7,650 nt of DNA from Pseudomonadota bacterium (GCA_021811205.1 JAJZPK010000124.1:1-7650); one strand, 5' to 3'. Positions 1-7,650 are shown, counted from the first letter of the stretch. Notes: generated by a model from the letters alone, not told the origin. Numbers and translations: made by a program.

Positions 1-444
1 TCCGGGGAGGCGCTCGGCCGCGGATTCAACAGAACCTATACGCGGGAATTCCTGAAAACGCTCAAGGAGAAAATCCTGTCCAAGCTGGAGAATTACCCGC
101 ACCTGGTGGAAAAAGAGGCGCTGCTGGCTGCGCAAAATTTCAGGCAGTTCGACGATCTCTATACCGCGCCCCAGCACGGCTTTGCAGGCACGGATGATTA
201 CTGGGCGCGCGCAAGCAGCAAGGCCGTCCTGAAAAACATCGCCGCGCCGACTCTGATACTGAACGCAAGAAACGACCCTTTTCTGCCCTGCGAAATGCTG
301 CCCACGCAGGAAGAGGTATCGCAAGAAGTTGTGCTTGAGTATCCTGAAGAAGGCGGGCATGCCGGATTCGTATCCGGAGCCATTCCCGGCAACCTGGAAT
401 GGCTCCCTGAAAGACTGTTCACATTTTTCGAAAAGGGATGTTAA
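1..444 (+). CDS. YheT-family alpha/beta hydrolase, C-terminal part (5' end outside window)
   Basis: The frame is open from base 1 to TAA at 442-444, giving 147 visible codons, roughly the last 40-45% of a family that is usually about 320-340 residues long. The visible part resembles E. coli YheT (COG0429): an early GRGFNRTYTREFL stretch, then QFDDLYTAPQHGFAGTDDYW, a strand followed by NARNDPF that carries the probable catalytic Asp (codon 274-276), and EEGGHAGFV with the probable catalytic His (codon 358-360). The nucleophilic Ser and the start lie upstream of the window. An internal GTG at 106 is not a start, because homology continues upstream of it. The natural substrate of this family is poorly defined; an esterase-like hydrolase is the family-level expectation. 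The stop overlaps the algC start (TAATG), so the gene is probably the upstream member of the same transcript. Confidence 0.9.
   Translation, partial: SGEALGRGFNRTYTREFLKTLKEKILSKLENYPHLVEKEALLAAQNFRQFDDLYTAPQHGFAGTDDYWARASSKAVLKNIAAPTLILNARNDPFLPCEMLPTQEEVSQEVVLEYPEEGGHAGFVSGAIPGNLEWLPERLFTFFEKGC
432..437 (+). promoter_or_regulatory. Ribosome binding site for algC
   Basis: AAAGGG ends 6 nt before the ATG at 444. This spacing favours the ATG at 444 over the in-frame ATG at 438, which abuts the same motif. The site lies inside the end of the hydrolase gene, consistent with translational coupling. Confidence 0.6.
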
Positions 445-1817
445 TGCATTATCCAAAGGAAATATTCAAAGCCTACGACATCAGGGGAATCGTCGGAAAA
501 ACGCTCACCCCTTCCGTTGCGGAAGGCATAGGACAGGCATTGGGGACGGAAGCTGCCGAACGCGGGCAGAAAGCCATCGTCATCGGACGCGACGGCAGGC
601 TCTCCGGACCGGAACTCTCCCACGCGCTCGCCAGAGGCATCACGAAAAGCGGGATCGACGTGATCGACATCGGGCTCGTTGCCACACCCATGGTCTATTT
701 TGCGACCCACCACCTCGGCACGGGCTCGGGCGTCATGGTGACCGGCTCCCACAATCCCCCCGAATACAACGGGCTGAAAATGGTCCTCGCAGGAGAGACG
801 CTGTCGGGGGACACCATCCAGAGACTCTACGCACGCTGCGAGTCTGGCAATTTCAAACATGGCGCAGGAAAATATGAAACGGCAAACATCGAAAAGGCCT
901 ATCTCGAGCGCATCGCGAACGACGTCAAGCTTGCGCGCCCTCTGAAAATTGCAATCGACTGCGGCAACGGCGCGCCCGGCGCCTATGCACCGGAGCTCTA
1001 CAGGATGCTCGGCTGCGAGGTCGAAGAACTCTATTGCGACGTGGACGGCAATTTCCCGAACCACCATCCCGATCCGTCCCATCTCGAAAACCTGACCGAC
1101 TTGGTTGAGGCGCTGAAAAAAGGGGATGCCGAAATCGGTCTTGCCTTCGATGGCGACGGGGACAGGCTCGGCATCGTGACGAAGGATGGCAGCATCATAT
1201 TTCCTGACAGACAGCTCATGCTTTTCGCATCCGACGTCCTTTCCAGGAATCCAGGGGCGCAAATCATCTACGACGTCAAATGCACCAGAAATCTTGCCCC
1301 GTGGATCGAAAATCATGGCGGAATTCCTGTCATGTGGAAGACGGGGCATTCCCTCATCAAATCGAAGATGAAGGAAACGGGCGCCCTGCTCGCCGGCGAG
1401 ATGAGCGGCCACGTCTTCTTCAAGGAACGCTGGTACGGATTCGACGACGGGCTCTATGCAGGTGCGCGGCTGCTGGAAATTCTCAGTCGCGTAGAAGACA
1501 TGGAAAAGACGCTGCACGCGCTGCCGGACGCAGTCAGCACACCGGAGCTGCAAATCAGGCTCAGGGAAGGCGAAAATTACGAACTGATCGCAAGGCTCCA
1601 GGCCAATGCCGCCTTCGATCATCCATTGAACATCATCAAGCTGGACGGCCTGCGCGTCGAATACGATGACGGCTTCGGCCTGGCGCGCTCGTCCAACACG
1701 ACACCCGTGATCGTGCTAAGATTTGAAGCAGACAATGAAAACGCATTGAAGCGCATCCAGGAAGACTTCAGGAAAGCCATTCTCAAGGAAAAACCGGAAG
1801 CCGTCCTGCCTTTCTGA
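444..1817 (+). CDS. algC: Phosphomannomutase/phosphoglucomutase, AlgC type
   Basis: A cytosolic alpha-D-phosphohexomutase that interconverts the 6-phosphates and 1-phosphates of mannose and glucose, supplying GDP-mannose and nucleotide-glucose routes to LPS and exopolysaccharide. The product is 457 aa from the ATG at 444, close to P. aeruginosa AlgC (463 aa), and it resembles AlgC along its whole length. All four signature loops are visible: the phosphoserine loop TGSHNPP (Ser about residue 102), the metal-binding loop DGDGDR (about 236-241), the sugar-specificity loop GEMSGH (about 318-323), and the C-terminal phosphate-binding loop RSSNTTP (about 415-421). The enzyme therefore looks intact. 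An in-frame ATG at 438 would add two residues; 444 fits the ribosome binding site better and gives a TAATG overlap with the hydrolase. The HD-GYP gene follows after 17 nt. The alternative name manB is possible, but the sequence is nearer AlgC than E. coli CpsG/ManB. Confidence 0.95.
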   Translation: MHYPKEIFKAYDIRGIVGKTLTPSVAEGIGQALGTEAAERGQKAIVIGRDGRLSGPELSHALARGITKSGIDVIDIGLVATPMVYFATHHLGTGSGVMVTGSHNPPEYNGLKMVLAGETLSGDTIQRLYARCESGNFKHGAGKYETANIEKAYLERIANDVKLARPLKIAIDCGNGAPGAYAPELYRMLGCEVEELYCDVDGNFPNHHPDPSHLENLTDLVEALKKGDAEIGLAFDGDGDRLGIVTKDGSIIFPDRQLMLFASDVLSRNPGAQIIYDVKCTRNLAPWIENHGGIPVMWKTGHSLIKSKMKETGALLAGEMSGHVFFKERWYGFDDGLYAGARLLEILSRVEDMEKTLHALPDAVSTPELQIRLREGENYELIARLQANAAFDHPLNIIKLDGLRVEYDDGFGLARSSNTTPVIVLRFEADNENALKRIQEDFRKAILKEKPEAVLPF

Positions 1818-1834
1818 TCATATTCTTGCAAAAA

Positions 1835-3055
1835 ATGGAAGAAGAAAACGACCCACATTATTTGAAGCGCGTGACCTCGCTCGGAGACGCGCGCAGGGTC
1901 GTCACCAATCAGGACATTTATTCCAAGACAGGCATCAAGCTGGCCGCGATCGGCTCGCGCATCAACAGTTCCTTCTATGATCGGCTCGCCAGGCACAAGC
2001 TGATGCCGCCGCTCGATCAGTGCATGACAGTCGAGGATGTGGTCACTGTGGACTTTCTCCTCGCTCAGGCGAAGCACATTTTCGCAGACGAAGCGCGCTT
2101 TGCTGCAATGGCTGAGCTCGTCGACATCGAAAGCATCTGGTCGGCATTTTCAAGCATCAACCTGAACAGTCCGCTTGCATTCAAGCTGACGGTTGCGCGC
2201 GACATGCGCCCGGTGCTGCTTGATCACAGTCTGCGCATCGCGTTGATTTCGCTTTATCTCGGATTGAAGTGCAGCCTTTCCGAAAGGACGCTCGCAGAAC
2301 TCGCAACAGCAGCGCTGTTCCACGATCTCGGAGAACTGCATATCGACCCCGATATCCTTGAAAATTCAAAAGACCTCACAATGCTGGAGCGCAGGCACAT
2401 CTACGCCCATCCCATGGTCGCCTATGTGATCCTCAAGGATTTCCCGGAATATCACCCCTCCATCAGCACTACCGTGCTCCAGCATCACGAATGCCTGGAC
2501 GGGAGCGGCTATCCTGCCGGGCTTTCGGACATTTCCATGACCGCACAGATCCTGGGCATGGCCGAAGTGGTCTCTGGAATTGCAAACAGGCACAAACTGG
2601 AAATCGTGCTCAAGCTCAACAAGCACAAGCTGAATACGGACCTCATCGGCTACGTGATCGAGCTTTTCCGTTCCGAGCAAAGCCGGAGCAGTCCGGATAA
2701 AGACATTGCCGAAATCGAACAGAAGCTTGTCCAGCTTGCCGCGTCTTTCGATGAATGGGACCGCATCAAGAAAAGAACAAATCCCTTGTTCACCTTTGCA
2801 GACCAGCGGATTCACGAACTCAAACAGGCGCTTTTCGATGCGGGATTCAATCCGCTTGAACTTGAGCGACTCACGAACGGCATCGAAAACGATCCAGAAA
2901 GCCTGCACGACGTGCACACCCTCGTCAACGAGTCATTCTGGCAAATCAAGAACCTGGAAAGAGAAGTGGACAGGCTTCCGGATTACGACAAGGCGACCGC
3001 GGTTGAAAAAAACATTCTGCAAGAATGGATCACCCGCAGCAGCATGGAGCATTGA
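1835..3055 (+). CDS. Divergent HD-GYP domain protein (putative c-di-GMP phosphodiesterase or sensor)
   Basis: 406 aa from the ATG at 1835. A TTG at 1826 would add three residues; neither start has a clear ribosome binding site. Residues about 10-95 form an N-terminal region without a recognised catalytic motif (includes TSLGDARRVVTNQDIYSKTG). Residues about 125-260 are an HD-GYP-like domain: His131, the HD pair 163-164 in HDLGE, His192 in HPMVAYVIL, HH 217-218, and DGSGYP 222-227. HD-GYP enzymes hydrolyse c-di-GMP at a two- or three-metal site. Departures from the family are HDxGK reading HDLGE (Lys to Glu 167), the metal-ligand Asp after GYP apparently replaced by Glu244 (MAEVVSGI), and no recognisable DALTSDRPYR stretch. 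The C-terminal 120 residues look mostly helical and match nothing I recognise. There is no signal peptide or membrane segment, so it is probably cytosolic. The stop overlaps the next start (TGATG). The domain call is firm; catalytic activity is uncertain. Confidence 0.85.
   Translation: MEEENDPHYLKRVTSLGDARRVVTNQDIYSKTGIKLAAIGSRINSSFYDRLARHKLMPPLDQCMTVEDVVTVDFLLAQAKHIFADEARFAAMAELVDIESIWSAFSSINLNSPLAFKLTVARDMRPVLLDHSLRIALISLYLGLKCSLSERTLAELATAALFHDLGELHIDPDILENSKDLTMLERRHIYAHPMVAYVILKDFPEYHPSISTTVLQHHECLDGSGYPAGLSDISMTAQILGMAEVVSGIANRHKLEIVLKLNKHKLNTDLIGYVIELFRSEQSRSSPDKDIAEIEQKLVQLAASFDEWDRIKKRTNPLFTFADQRIHELKQALFDAGFNPLELERLTNGIENDPESLHDVHTLVNESFWQIKNLEREVDRLPDYDKATAVEKNILQEWITRSSMEH
3046..3049 (+). 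promoter_or_regulatory. Ribosome binding site for the first EAL-HDOD gene
   Basis: GGAG lies 5 nt before the ATG at 3055, within the last codons of the HD-GYP gene. It supports the start at 3055 rather than an in-frame ATG at 3025, which would add ten residues absent from the paralogue next door. Confidence 0.55.
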
Positions 3056-4290
3056 TGCAAAACGAACCCTTGTTTCTCGGCAGGCAGCCGATACTCGACC
3101 GCAATCAGAACATCGTTGCATTCGAGCTCCTGTTCCGCTCCGGCGATGTGAATCACGCGCAGATCAGCGACGACTTCACGGCAACCGCCACCGTGATCAA
3201 CCATGCCTTCAACGAATTCGGCATCGAGGCTGCGCTTGGCCCGTACCGCGGATTCATCAACATGAGCGAATCTCTCCTCATGAGCGACGTCATCGAAATC
3301 CTGCCGAAAGACAAGATCGTCATGGAGATTCTGGAGACGGTTAAGATCAATCACGCGCTCGTCGAACGCTGCAAGCTGCTTAAAAGCATGGGATTCGAAA
3401 TCGCGCTTGACGATTTTACAGAATACGATCCTCAGCTAGACCCTTTCCTGGCGCTTGCCGATGTCGTCAAAATCGACATCCTGATGGTCGAGCCTTCCGA
3501 ACTCGAGAAACTCGCCGCAAAGATCAAGCATTGGCCCGTCAAGCTCCTTGCCGAAAAAGTCGACAGCGTCGAACAGTTCGAACGCTGCATGACGATCGGC
3601 TTCGATCTTTTTCAAGGCTATTATTTCGCCAAGCCTCAGATCATCAAGGGAAAACGCCTTTCCCATTCGGAGCTCACCCTGATGAAACTGCTCGGACAGG
3701 TGATGGCCGATGCACAAGAGCACGACATTGAGGAAACACTCAAGGGAAACCCCCATTTGAGCCTCAATCTGCTGCGCCTCACCAATTCTGTCGCCTGCGG
3801 AATGAATCAAAAAGTCTCCTCCATCAAGACTGCGATCACCGTTCTGGGCAGACGCCAGCTGCAGCGATGGGTACAGATCCTGCTTTATTCGAGCGGTTCG
3901 CAGGATCACACCTTCCCCAACCCGATCCTCCAGCTTGCAGCGACGCGCGGAAAGATGATGGAACTGCTTTCGCCGAAGATGGGCAGCAAGGAATTGGAAG
4001 ACAACGCCTTCATCACGGGCATCATGTCGCTGATGGACACCCTGCTCGGCACGCCGATGAATGAGATTCTCACCACCATCCCTGTAAGCGAGGAAGTGAA
4101 GAATGCGCTCAACGGAAGGCAAGGCGTTCTCGGCAGGCTGCTCAATCTCGTGGAAAGCCTGGAAAAAGGCGACATGGCAGAACTTGAAGAACGCCTGAAG
4201 GCATGCACCCGAATCACGCTTCACGATTTGAGTGCGGCCCAGGCCGACGCCCTGAAATGGTCGAACAGCATCGCCCAGCCCAATGCATGA
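3055..4290 (+). CDS. EAL-HDOD signal-transduction protein, copy 1 (YuxH/CdgJ-like, COG3434)
   Basis: 411 aa. Residues about 6-200 are an EAL-type domain and about 200-400 an HDOD domain (a degenerate HD fold). The EAL motif reads ELL (FELLFR). Positions matching known EAL active-site residues are present: Glu24, Asn69 (FINMSES), Glu91 and Glu94 (MEILE), Asp119-Asp120, Lys139 (VVKID), Glu167 (AEKVD) and Gln187 (FQGYYFAKP). The loop after the DD pair reads FTEYDPQLD instead of FGTGYSSL. The HDOD part contains GNPHLSLNLLRLTNS and SSIKTAITVLGRRQLQRW but no catalytic HD pair. Proteins of this architecture, such as Vibrio cholerae CdgJ, influence motility and biofilm and are often thought to act through binding rather than c-di-GMP hydrolysis. 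There is no membrane segment. It overlaps the HD-GYP stop by one base and the next paralogue by 8 nt, so co-translation is likely. Confidence 0.92.
   Translation: MQNEPLFLGRQPILDRNQNIVAFELLFRSGDVNHAQISDDFTATATVINHAFNEFGIEAALGPYRGFINMSESLLMSDVIEILPKDKIVMEILETVKINHALVERCKLLKSMGFEIALDDFTEYDPQLDPFLALADVVKIDILMVEPSELEKLAAKIKHWPVKLLAEKVDSVEQFERCMTIGFDLFQGYYFAKPQIIKGKRLSHSELTLMKLLGQVMADAQEHDIEETLKGNPHLSLNLLRLTNSVACGMNQKVSSIKTAITVLGRRQLQRWVQILLYSSGSQDHTFPNPILQLAATRGKMMELLSPKMGSKELEDNAFITGIMSLMDTLLGTPMNEILTTIPVSEEVKNALNGRQGVLGRLLNLVESLEKGDMAELEERLKACTRITLHDLSAAQADALKWSNSIAQPNA
3649..3668 (+). repeat. 20-nt direct repeat, copy in first EAL-HDOD gene
   Basis: This 20-nt stretch, encoding the GKRLSHS hinge between the EAL and HDOD domains, is identical to 4874-4893. 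It is a remnant of the tandem gene duplication rather than a separate element. Confidence 0.75.
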
Positions 4291-5500
4291 ACCGCTTTTT
4301 CTCGGCAGACAGCCGATACTCGACAACAGCCACAACCTGGTCGGTTATGAGCTTTTGTTCAGATCAGGAGACGGGAACAGTGCCCGCTTTTCCGACGATT
4401 TCGTCGCAACCGCCACGGTAATCAACCACGTCATAGGCGAACTCGGCATCGATGCTGCGCTCGGATCCTATCAGGGGTTCATCAACATGAACGAATCGCT
4501 CCTGATGAGCGACATCATCGAATTTCTGCCCAAGGACAAGCTGGTTCTCGAAATTCTCGAATCGGTCACCATCAATTCCTCGATCGTCGAACGATGCAGG
4601 CAGCTCAGGAGCGCAGGCTTCAAACTCGCCATCGACGACTTCATCGCCTTCAGCGAGGACATTTTTCCGCTGCTGGACATCGTAGATATCGTCAAGATCG
4701 ACATGGCGCTTATCGACCCTGGTCAACTCGACGAAACCATCGTTCGCCTCGGCAAATGGCCGGTCAAGCTGATCGCGGAGAAGGTGGAAACGGTGGAACA
4801 ATTCGACCGATGCGTAAAACTCGGTTTCAAATTGTTCCAGGGCTATTATTTTGCCAGACCCCACATCATTTCCGGAAAACGCCTTTCCCATTCCGAAATG
4901 GCGCTCATGAAACTGATGGGGCTGGTGACGGGAGATGCCGATCTCAAGGAAATCGAAGAAGCGCTGAAGGGCAATCCCATCCTGAGCTACAACCTGCTGA
5001 AGCTGGCCAATTCAGCCGCAAGCGGGCTGAACAGGGAAATCAGTTCGATCCGTGCCGCAATCACCCTCCTGGGCAGGAATAAACTGCAGCGCTGGATACA
5101 GATACTGATCTATTCGAATTCGGGATCGAATGCGAAATTTCCGACACCGCTGCTGCAGATGGCTGCCATGCGCGGAAAAACCATGGAAAGTCTCGCAGCC
5201 AGAAAAAGAGAACAAGGGTTCGAGGACAAGGCTTTCATGACAGGCAGCATGTCTCTGCTCGATGCCTTGCTTGCCATTCCGCTGCCTGAAATCCTCTCAT
5301 CCCTCGCGCTCGGGCACGACGTCAAGGATGCATTGATCAACCGGGAAGGCGAGCTTGGGAAGCTGCTTTCCGTAGTCGAGAGTCTCGAGCTGAAATCGCC
5401 CCCCGAAATCGACCTGTCGGATCTACCTTACCTCACGCTGCATGATCTTTCGGTCGCCCATGCTGAAGCACTATCCTGGGCGAACGAATTAGGAAGCTAG
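4283..5500 (+). CDS. EAL-HDOD signal-transduction protein, copy 2 (tandem paralogue)
   Basis: 405 aa, collinear with the preceding gene from end to end and by eye well over half identical. The N-terminal 50 residues are about three-quarters identical. The EAL-type domain spans about 5-199 and the HDOD domain about 199-400. Active-site equivalents are present: Glu23 in YELLFR, Asn68, Glu90 and Glu93, Asp118-Asp119, Lys138, Glu166 (here AEKVET, nearer the canonical AEGVET) and Gln186 (FQGYYFARP). The post-DD loop differs from the canonical one and also from copy 1 (FIAFSEDIF). The start at 4283 is 8 nt inside copy 1 with no obvious ribosome binding site, so translation probably depends on ribosomes finishing copy 1. 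The 3' end overlaps the convergent alaS by 12 nt. A role in c-di-GMP signalling is the family expectation; partner and output are unknown. Confidence 0.92.
   Translation: MHEPLFLGRQPILDNSHNLVGYELLFRSGDGNSARFSDDFVATATVINHVIGELGIDAALGSYQGFINMNESLLMSDIIEFLPKDKLVLEILESVTINSSIVERCRQLRSAGFKLAIDDFIAFSEDIFPLLDIVDIVKIDMALIDPGQLDETIVRLGKWPVKLIAEKVETVEQFDRCVKLGFKLFQGYYFARPHIISGKRLSHSEMALMKLMGLVTGDADLKEIEEALKGNPILSYNLLKLANSAASGLNREISSIRAAITLLGRNKLQRWIQILIYSNSGSNAKFPTPLLQMAAMRGKTMESLAARKREQGFEDKAFMTGSMSLLDALLAIPLPEILSSLALGHDVKDALINREGELGKLLSVVESLELKSPPEIDLSDLPYLTLHDLSVAHAEALSWANELGS
4874..4893 (+). repeat. 20-nt direct repeat, copy in second EAL-HDOD gene
   Basis: Perfect match to 3649-3668, at the same domain boundary of the paralogous gene and 1225 nt away. 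Recombination between the two would fuse the paralogues into one in-frame gene. Confidence 0.75.
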
Positions 5501-7650
5501 CTTCCCTTTCACCCAGTCTTCGACCGAAGCGAGTGCCGCCGGCAATTTTTCTGGCTCGCTTCCCCCGGCCTGGGCCATGTCCGGACGGCCGCCGCCCTTT
5601 CCGCCCACCTGATTCGCCACGAAGTTGACAAGCTCCCCTGCCTTGATTTTAGAGGTCAGGTCGGCAGTTATTCCTGCAATGATCGTCGCGCGGCCTTCAC
5701 TAGCGGAGGCCAGCACGATCGCAGCGCTTCTCAGCTTGTCCTTTGCCTTGTCCATGGTCTCGCGCAAGGCAGCCGCATCCGCTCCATCCAGCATTGCCGC
5801 AAGCACTTTCACGCCATTGACGTCTTTCGCCTGGGCAAGCACTTCGTCACCTTGCGAACCTGCGAGCTTGGACTTCAATGCGGCAAGCTCTTTTTCCAGC
5901 AGCTTCGAATGCTCGATCAATTGGGATACCCGAGCTGCTGCTTCGTTCGGATGGCTTCTCAGGAGCAACGCCACATTGCCGAGCTGGTCTTCCTGCTTCT
6001 GAATATGGCGCAGCGCAACTTCTCCCGTCACCGCCTCGATACGCCTGATTCCGGCAGCCACCCCCGATTCCGAGACGATCCTGAACAACCCGATGTCGCC
6101 CGTGCGCGAGACATGCGTCCCGCCGCACAGTTCTCTTGAATTGCCGATGTCGAGCACCCGCACTTCATCACCGTACTTTTCCCCGAAGAGCATCATCGCA
6201 CCGGTTTTTTGCGCATCCTCGATCTTCATCACGCGCGCGCTTGTATCGGTATTGGCGAGTATCTCTGCGTTCACGATGGCCTCGACTCGCCTGATCTCCT
6301 CACTCGTCACCGGCGCGTTGTGAACGAAATCGAAGCGCGTCTTGTCCTGGTCGACCAGGGATCCCTTCTGCTGCACGTGAGGCCCCAGCACTTCCTTCAA
6401 GGCCTTGTGCATGATGTGCGTGACGGAATGGTTGCGCTGGGTTGCACTGCGCGCCGCCTGATCGACTCTTGCCGAGACGCCGCTGCCTACAACGAGCTTG
6501 CCCGTTTTCACCATGCCGTGATGGCCGAACACGTTCGCCTGGATCTTCTGCGTGTCTTCCACTTCGAAAATGCCGTGGCTGCCGCGCAGCTCGCCGCTGT
6601 CCCCGACCTGGCCGCCTGATTCCGCATAGAAAGGCGTGTCGTCAAGCACGACGATCCCCTGCTCGCCTTCAGCGAGCTCGTTGACGGATGTCCCCTCCCT
6701 GTACAGGGCCAGGATGTTCCCCTTGTGCTCGAGCGTGCTGTAACCGTGAAAATGCGTGGCAGGGCCTTCGTATTCGAGATTCAGGGCCATCTTGAACTTG
6801 CCGGATGCGCGCGCCTGGGCCTTCTGCCTTGCCATCGCGGCATCGAACGCCGCCGTATCGACGGCGACATCATGCTCGCGACACACGTCCTGGGTAAGGT
6901 CCAGGGGAAAACCGAACGTGTCGTGCAATTTGAATGCGGTTTCGCCGTCGAAAAGCTTGCCCTTTTCCATGCCTGCCAGATTGGATTCGAGAATCGCCAT
7001 GCCGTGCTCGATGGTCTGGAAAAAGCGCTCCTCTTCCTGCTTCAGCACATCCATCACCCTGACCTGAGCTTCAGACAGCTCGGGATAGGCGGTTCCCATC
7101 TCGCTCACCAGATCAGGAACAAGCCTGTTGAAAAAAGGTGAACGGACGCCAAGCTTGTAGCCGTGGCGGATGGCGCGACGGATGATACGCCTCAACACGT
7201 AGCCGCGTCCTTCGTTGCCCGGGATCACGCCGTCGGCGATCAGGAACGAGCAGGCCCGGATATGGTCCGCGAGCACCTTCAGCGAAGGGGAATCGAGATC
7301 GATACAGCCTGTCTCCCTGGCCGCTGCCCTGATCAATGCCTGGAACAGATCGATCTCGTAATTGGAGTGGACATGCTGCAATACTGCCGAAATCCGCTCG
7401 AGTCCCATCCCGGTGTCGACGGAAGGCTTCGGGAGCGGATGCATCACCCCTGCTTCGTCCCGGTTATACTGCATGAACACGTTGTTCCAGATTTCGATGT
7501 AGCGGTCCCCGTCCTCCTCCGGTGAACCCGGAGGGCCGCCCCAGATGTCCTCGCCATGGTCGTAGAAGATTTCGGTGCACGGCCCGCACGGGCCGGTATC
7601 GCCCATCATCCAGAAATTGTCGGATGCGTAGCGCGAACCCTTGTTGTCGC
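5489..7650 (-). CDS. alaS: Alanine--tRNA ligase (5' end outside window)
   Basis: Charges tRNA-Ala with alanine and clears mis-acylated Ser/Gly-tRNA-Ala in the cytosol. 719 codons are visible, and the frame stays open to the right edge. Compared with E. coli AlaS (876 aa), about 160 N-terminal residues are missing, including the first class II motif. Visible in order: [20 protein letters not shown] at the visible N-terminus, [10 protein letters not shown], the class II motif 3 region [16 protein letters not shown], the editing-domain zinc motif HSVTH (first His at 6428-6430) paired downstream with CGGTH, a coiled C-terminal segment ([18 protein letters not shown]), and the glycine-rich [15 protein letters not shown] near the end. 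All expected editing residues are present, so the enzyme appears intact. TAA at 5491-5489 lies inside the last codons of the convergent EAL-HDOD gene. Promoter and start are beyond the window. Confidence 0.98.
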   Translation of the reverse strand, partial: DNKGSRYASDNFWMMGDTGPCGPCTEIFYDHGEDIWGGPPGSPEEDGDRYIEIWNNVFMQYNRDEAGVMHPLPKPSVDTGMGLERISAVLQHVHSNYEIDLFQALIRAAARETGCIDLDSPSLKVLADHIRACSFLIADGVIPGNEGRGYVLRRIIRRAIRHGYKLGVRSPFFNRLVPDLVSEMGTAYPELSEAQVRVMDVLKQEEERFFQTIEHGMAILESNLAGMEKGKLFDGETAFKLHDTFGFPLDLTQDVCREHDVAVDTAAFDAAMARQKAQARASGKFKMALNLEYEGPATHFHGYSTLEHKGNILALYREGTSVNELAEGEQGIVVLDDTPFYAESGGQVGDSGELRGSHGIFEVEDTQKIQANVFGHHGMVKTGKLVVGSGVSARVDQAARSATQRNHSVTHIMHKALKEVLGPHVQQKGSLVDQDKTRFDFVHNAPVTSEEIRRVEAIVNAEILANTDTSARVMKIEDAQKTGAMMLFGEKYGDEVRVLDIGNSRELCGGTHVSRTGDIGLFRIVSESGVAAGIRRIEAVTGEVALRHIQKQEDQLGNVALLLRSHPNEAAARVSQLIEHSKLLEKELAALKSKLAGSQGDEVLAQAKDVNGVKVLAAMLDGADAAALRETMDKAKDKLRSAAIVLASASEGRATIIAGITADLTSKIKAGELVNFVANQVGGKGGGRPDMAQAGGSEPEKLPAALASVEDWVKGKLAS
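5492..5505. repeat. 14-nt perfect palindrome at the convergent gene junction
   Basis: GGAAGCTAGCTTCC is self-complementary. It contains the TAG stop of the second EAL-HDOD gene (5498-5500) and the last codons of alaS. It could fold as a 5-bp stem with a CTAG loop on either strand. No U-run follows on either side, so it is at best a weak bidirectional terminator or pause site. No other terminator candidate is visible at this junction. Confidence 0.5.

Noticed and set aside
106..444. GTG at 106 as start of a short 112-aa gene
   Set aside because: The frame is open to base 1 and the upstream residues also match the YheT family, so this is an internal codon of a truncated gene.
441..1622. 393-codon open frame on the minus strand opposite algC
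   Set aside because: It is an antisense shadow of algC, caused by codon bias in a GC-rich gene. The translation has no recognisable motif, and the plus-strand AlgC is unambiguous.
1815..1834. Possible promoter or terminator between algC and the HD-GYP gene
   Set aside because: The gap is only 17 nt and shows no hairpin with a U-run and no paired -35/-10 elements.
3436..4335. 299-codon minus-strand open frame opposite the first EAL-HDOD gene
   Set aside because: It spans the copy 1/copy 2 boundary in antisense, shows no motif, and is explained by codon bias. A similar shadow occurs opposite copy 2 at 4364-4891, as expected for paralogous sequence.
6725..7141. Plus-strand open frames within alaS (also 5625-6002, 6209-6619 and 7163-7525)
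   Set aside because: All lie opposite the well-conserved alaS coding sequence and have no recognisable protein features.

Overview
The window looks like ordinary chromosome from a Gram-negative proteobacterium of moderately high GC, most likely a betaproteobacterium. This placement is an inference from protein resemblance: an AlgC-type phosphomannomutase/phosphoglucomutase very close to the pseudomonad enzyme, a YheT-type hydrolase, and a proteobacterial AlaS. No marker RNA gene is present to confirm it. I see no mobile element, CRISPR array, tRNA or rRNA.

Positions 1-5500 hold five tightly packed plus-strand genes that look like one transcription unit: the C-terminal part of a YheT-family alpha/beta hydrolase (1-444), algC (444-1817), a divergent HD-GYP protein (1835-3055), and two tandem paralogues that each join an EAL-type domain to an HDOD domain (3055-4290 and 4283-5500). 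Stops and starts overlap at three of the four junctions, and the fourth has a gap of only 17 nt. On the minus strand, 5489-7650 holds the C-terminal 719 codons of alaS, which runs off the right edge. It converges on the last EAL-HDOD gene with a 12-nt overlap of coding ends. The coding regions leave no gap longer than 17 nt.

Functionally, AlgC makes sugar-1-phosphate precursors (Man-1-P, Glc-1-P) for lipopolysaccharide and exopolysaccharide. The three genes behind it carry domains of cyclic-di-GMP turnover or sensing. A plausible but unproven reading is a small c-di-GMP module co-expressed with a surface-polysaccharide precursor enzyme. Its oddities are a non-canonical HD-GYP site, and two EAL domains that keep the known metal and catalytic residues but lack the usual loop-6 sequence. 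The hydrolase fragment and alaS are housekeeping-type neighbours.
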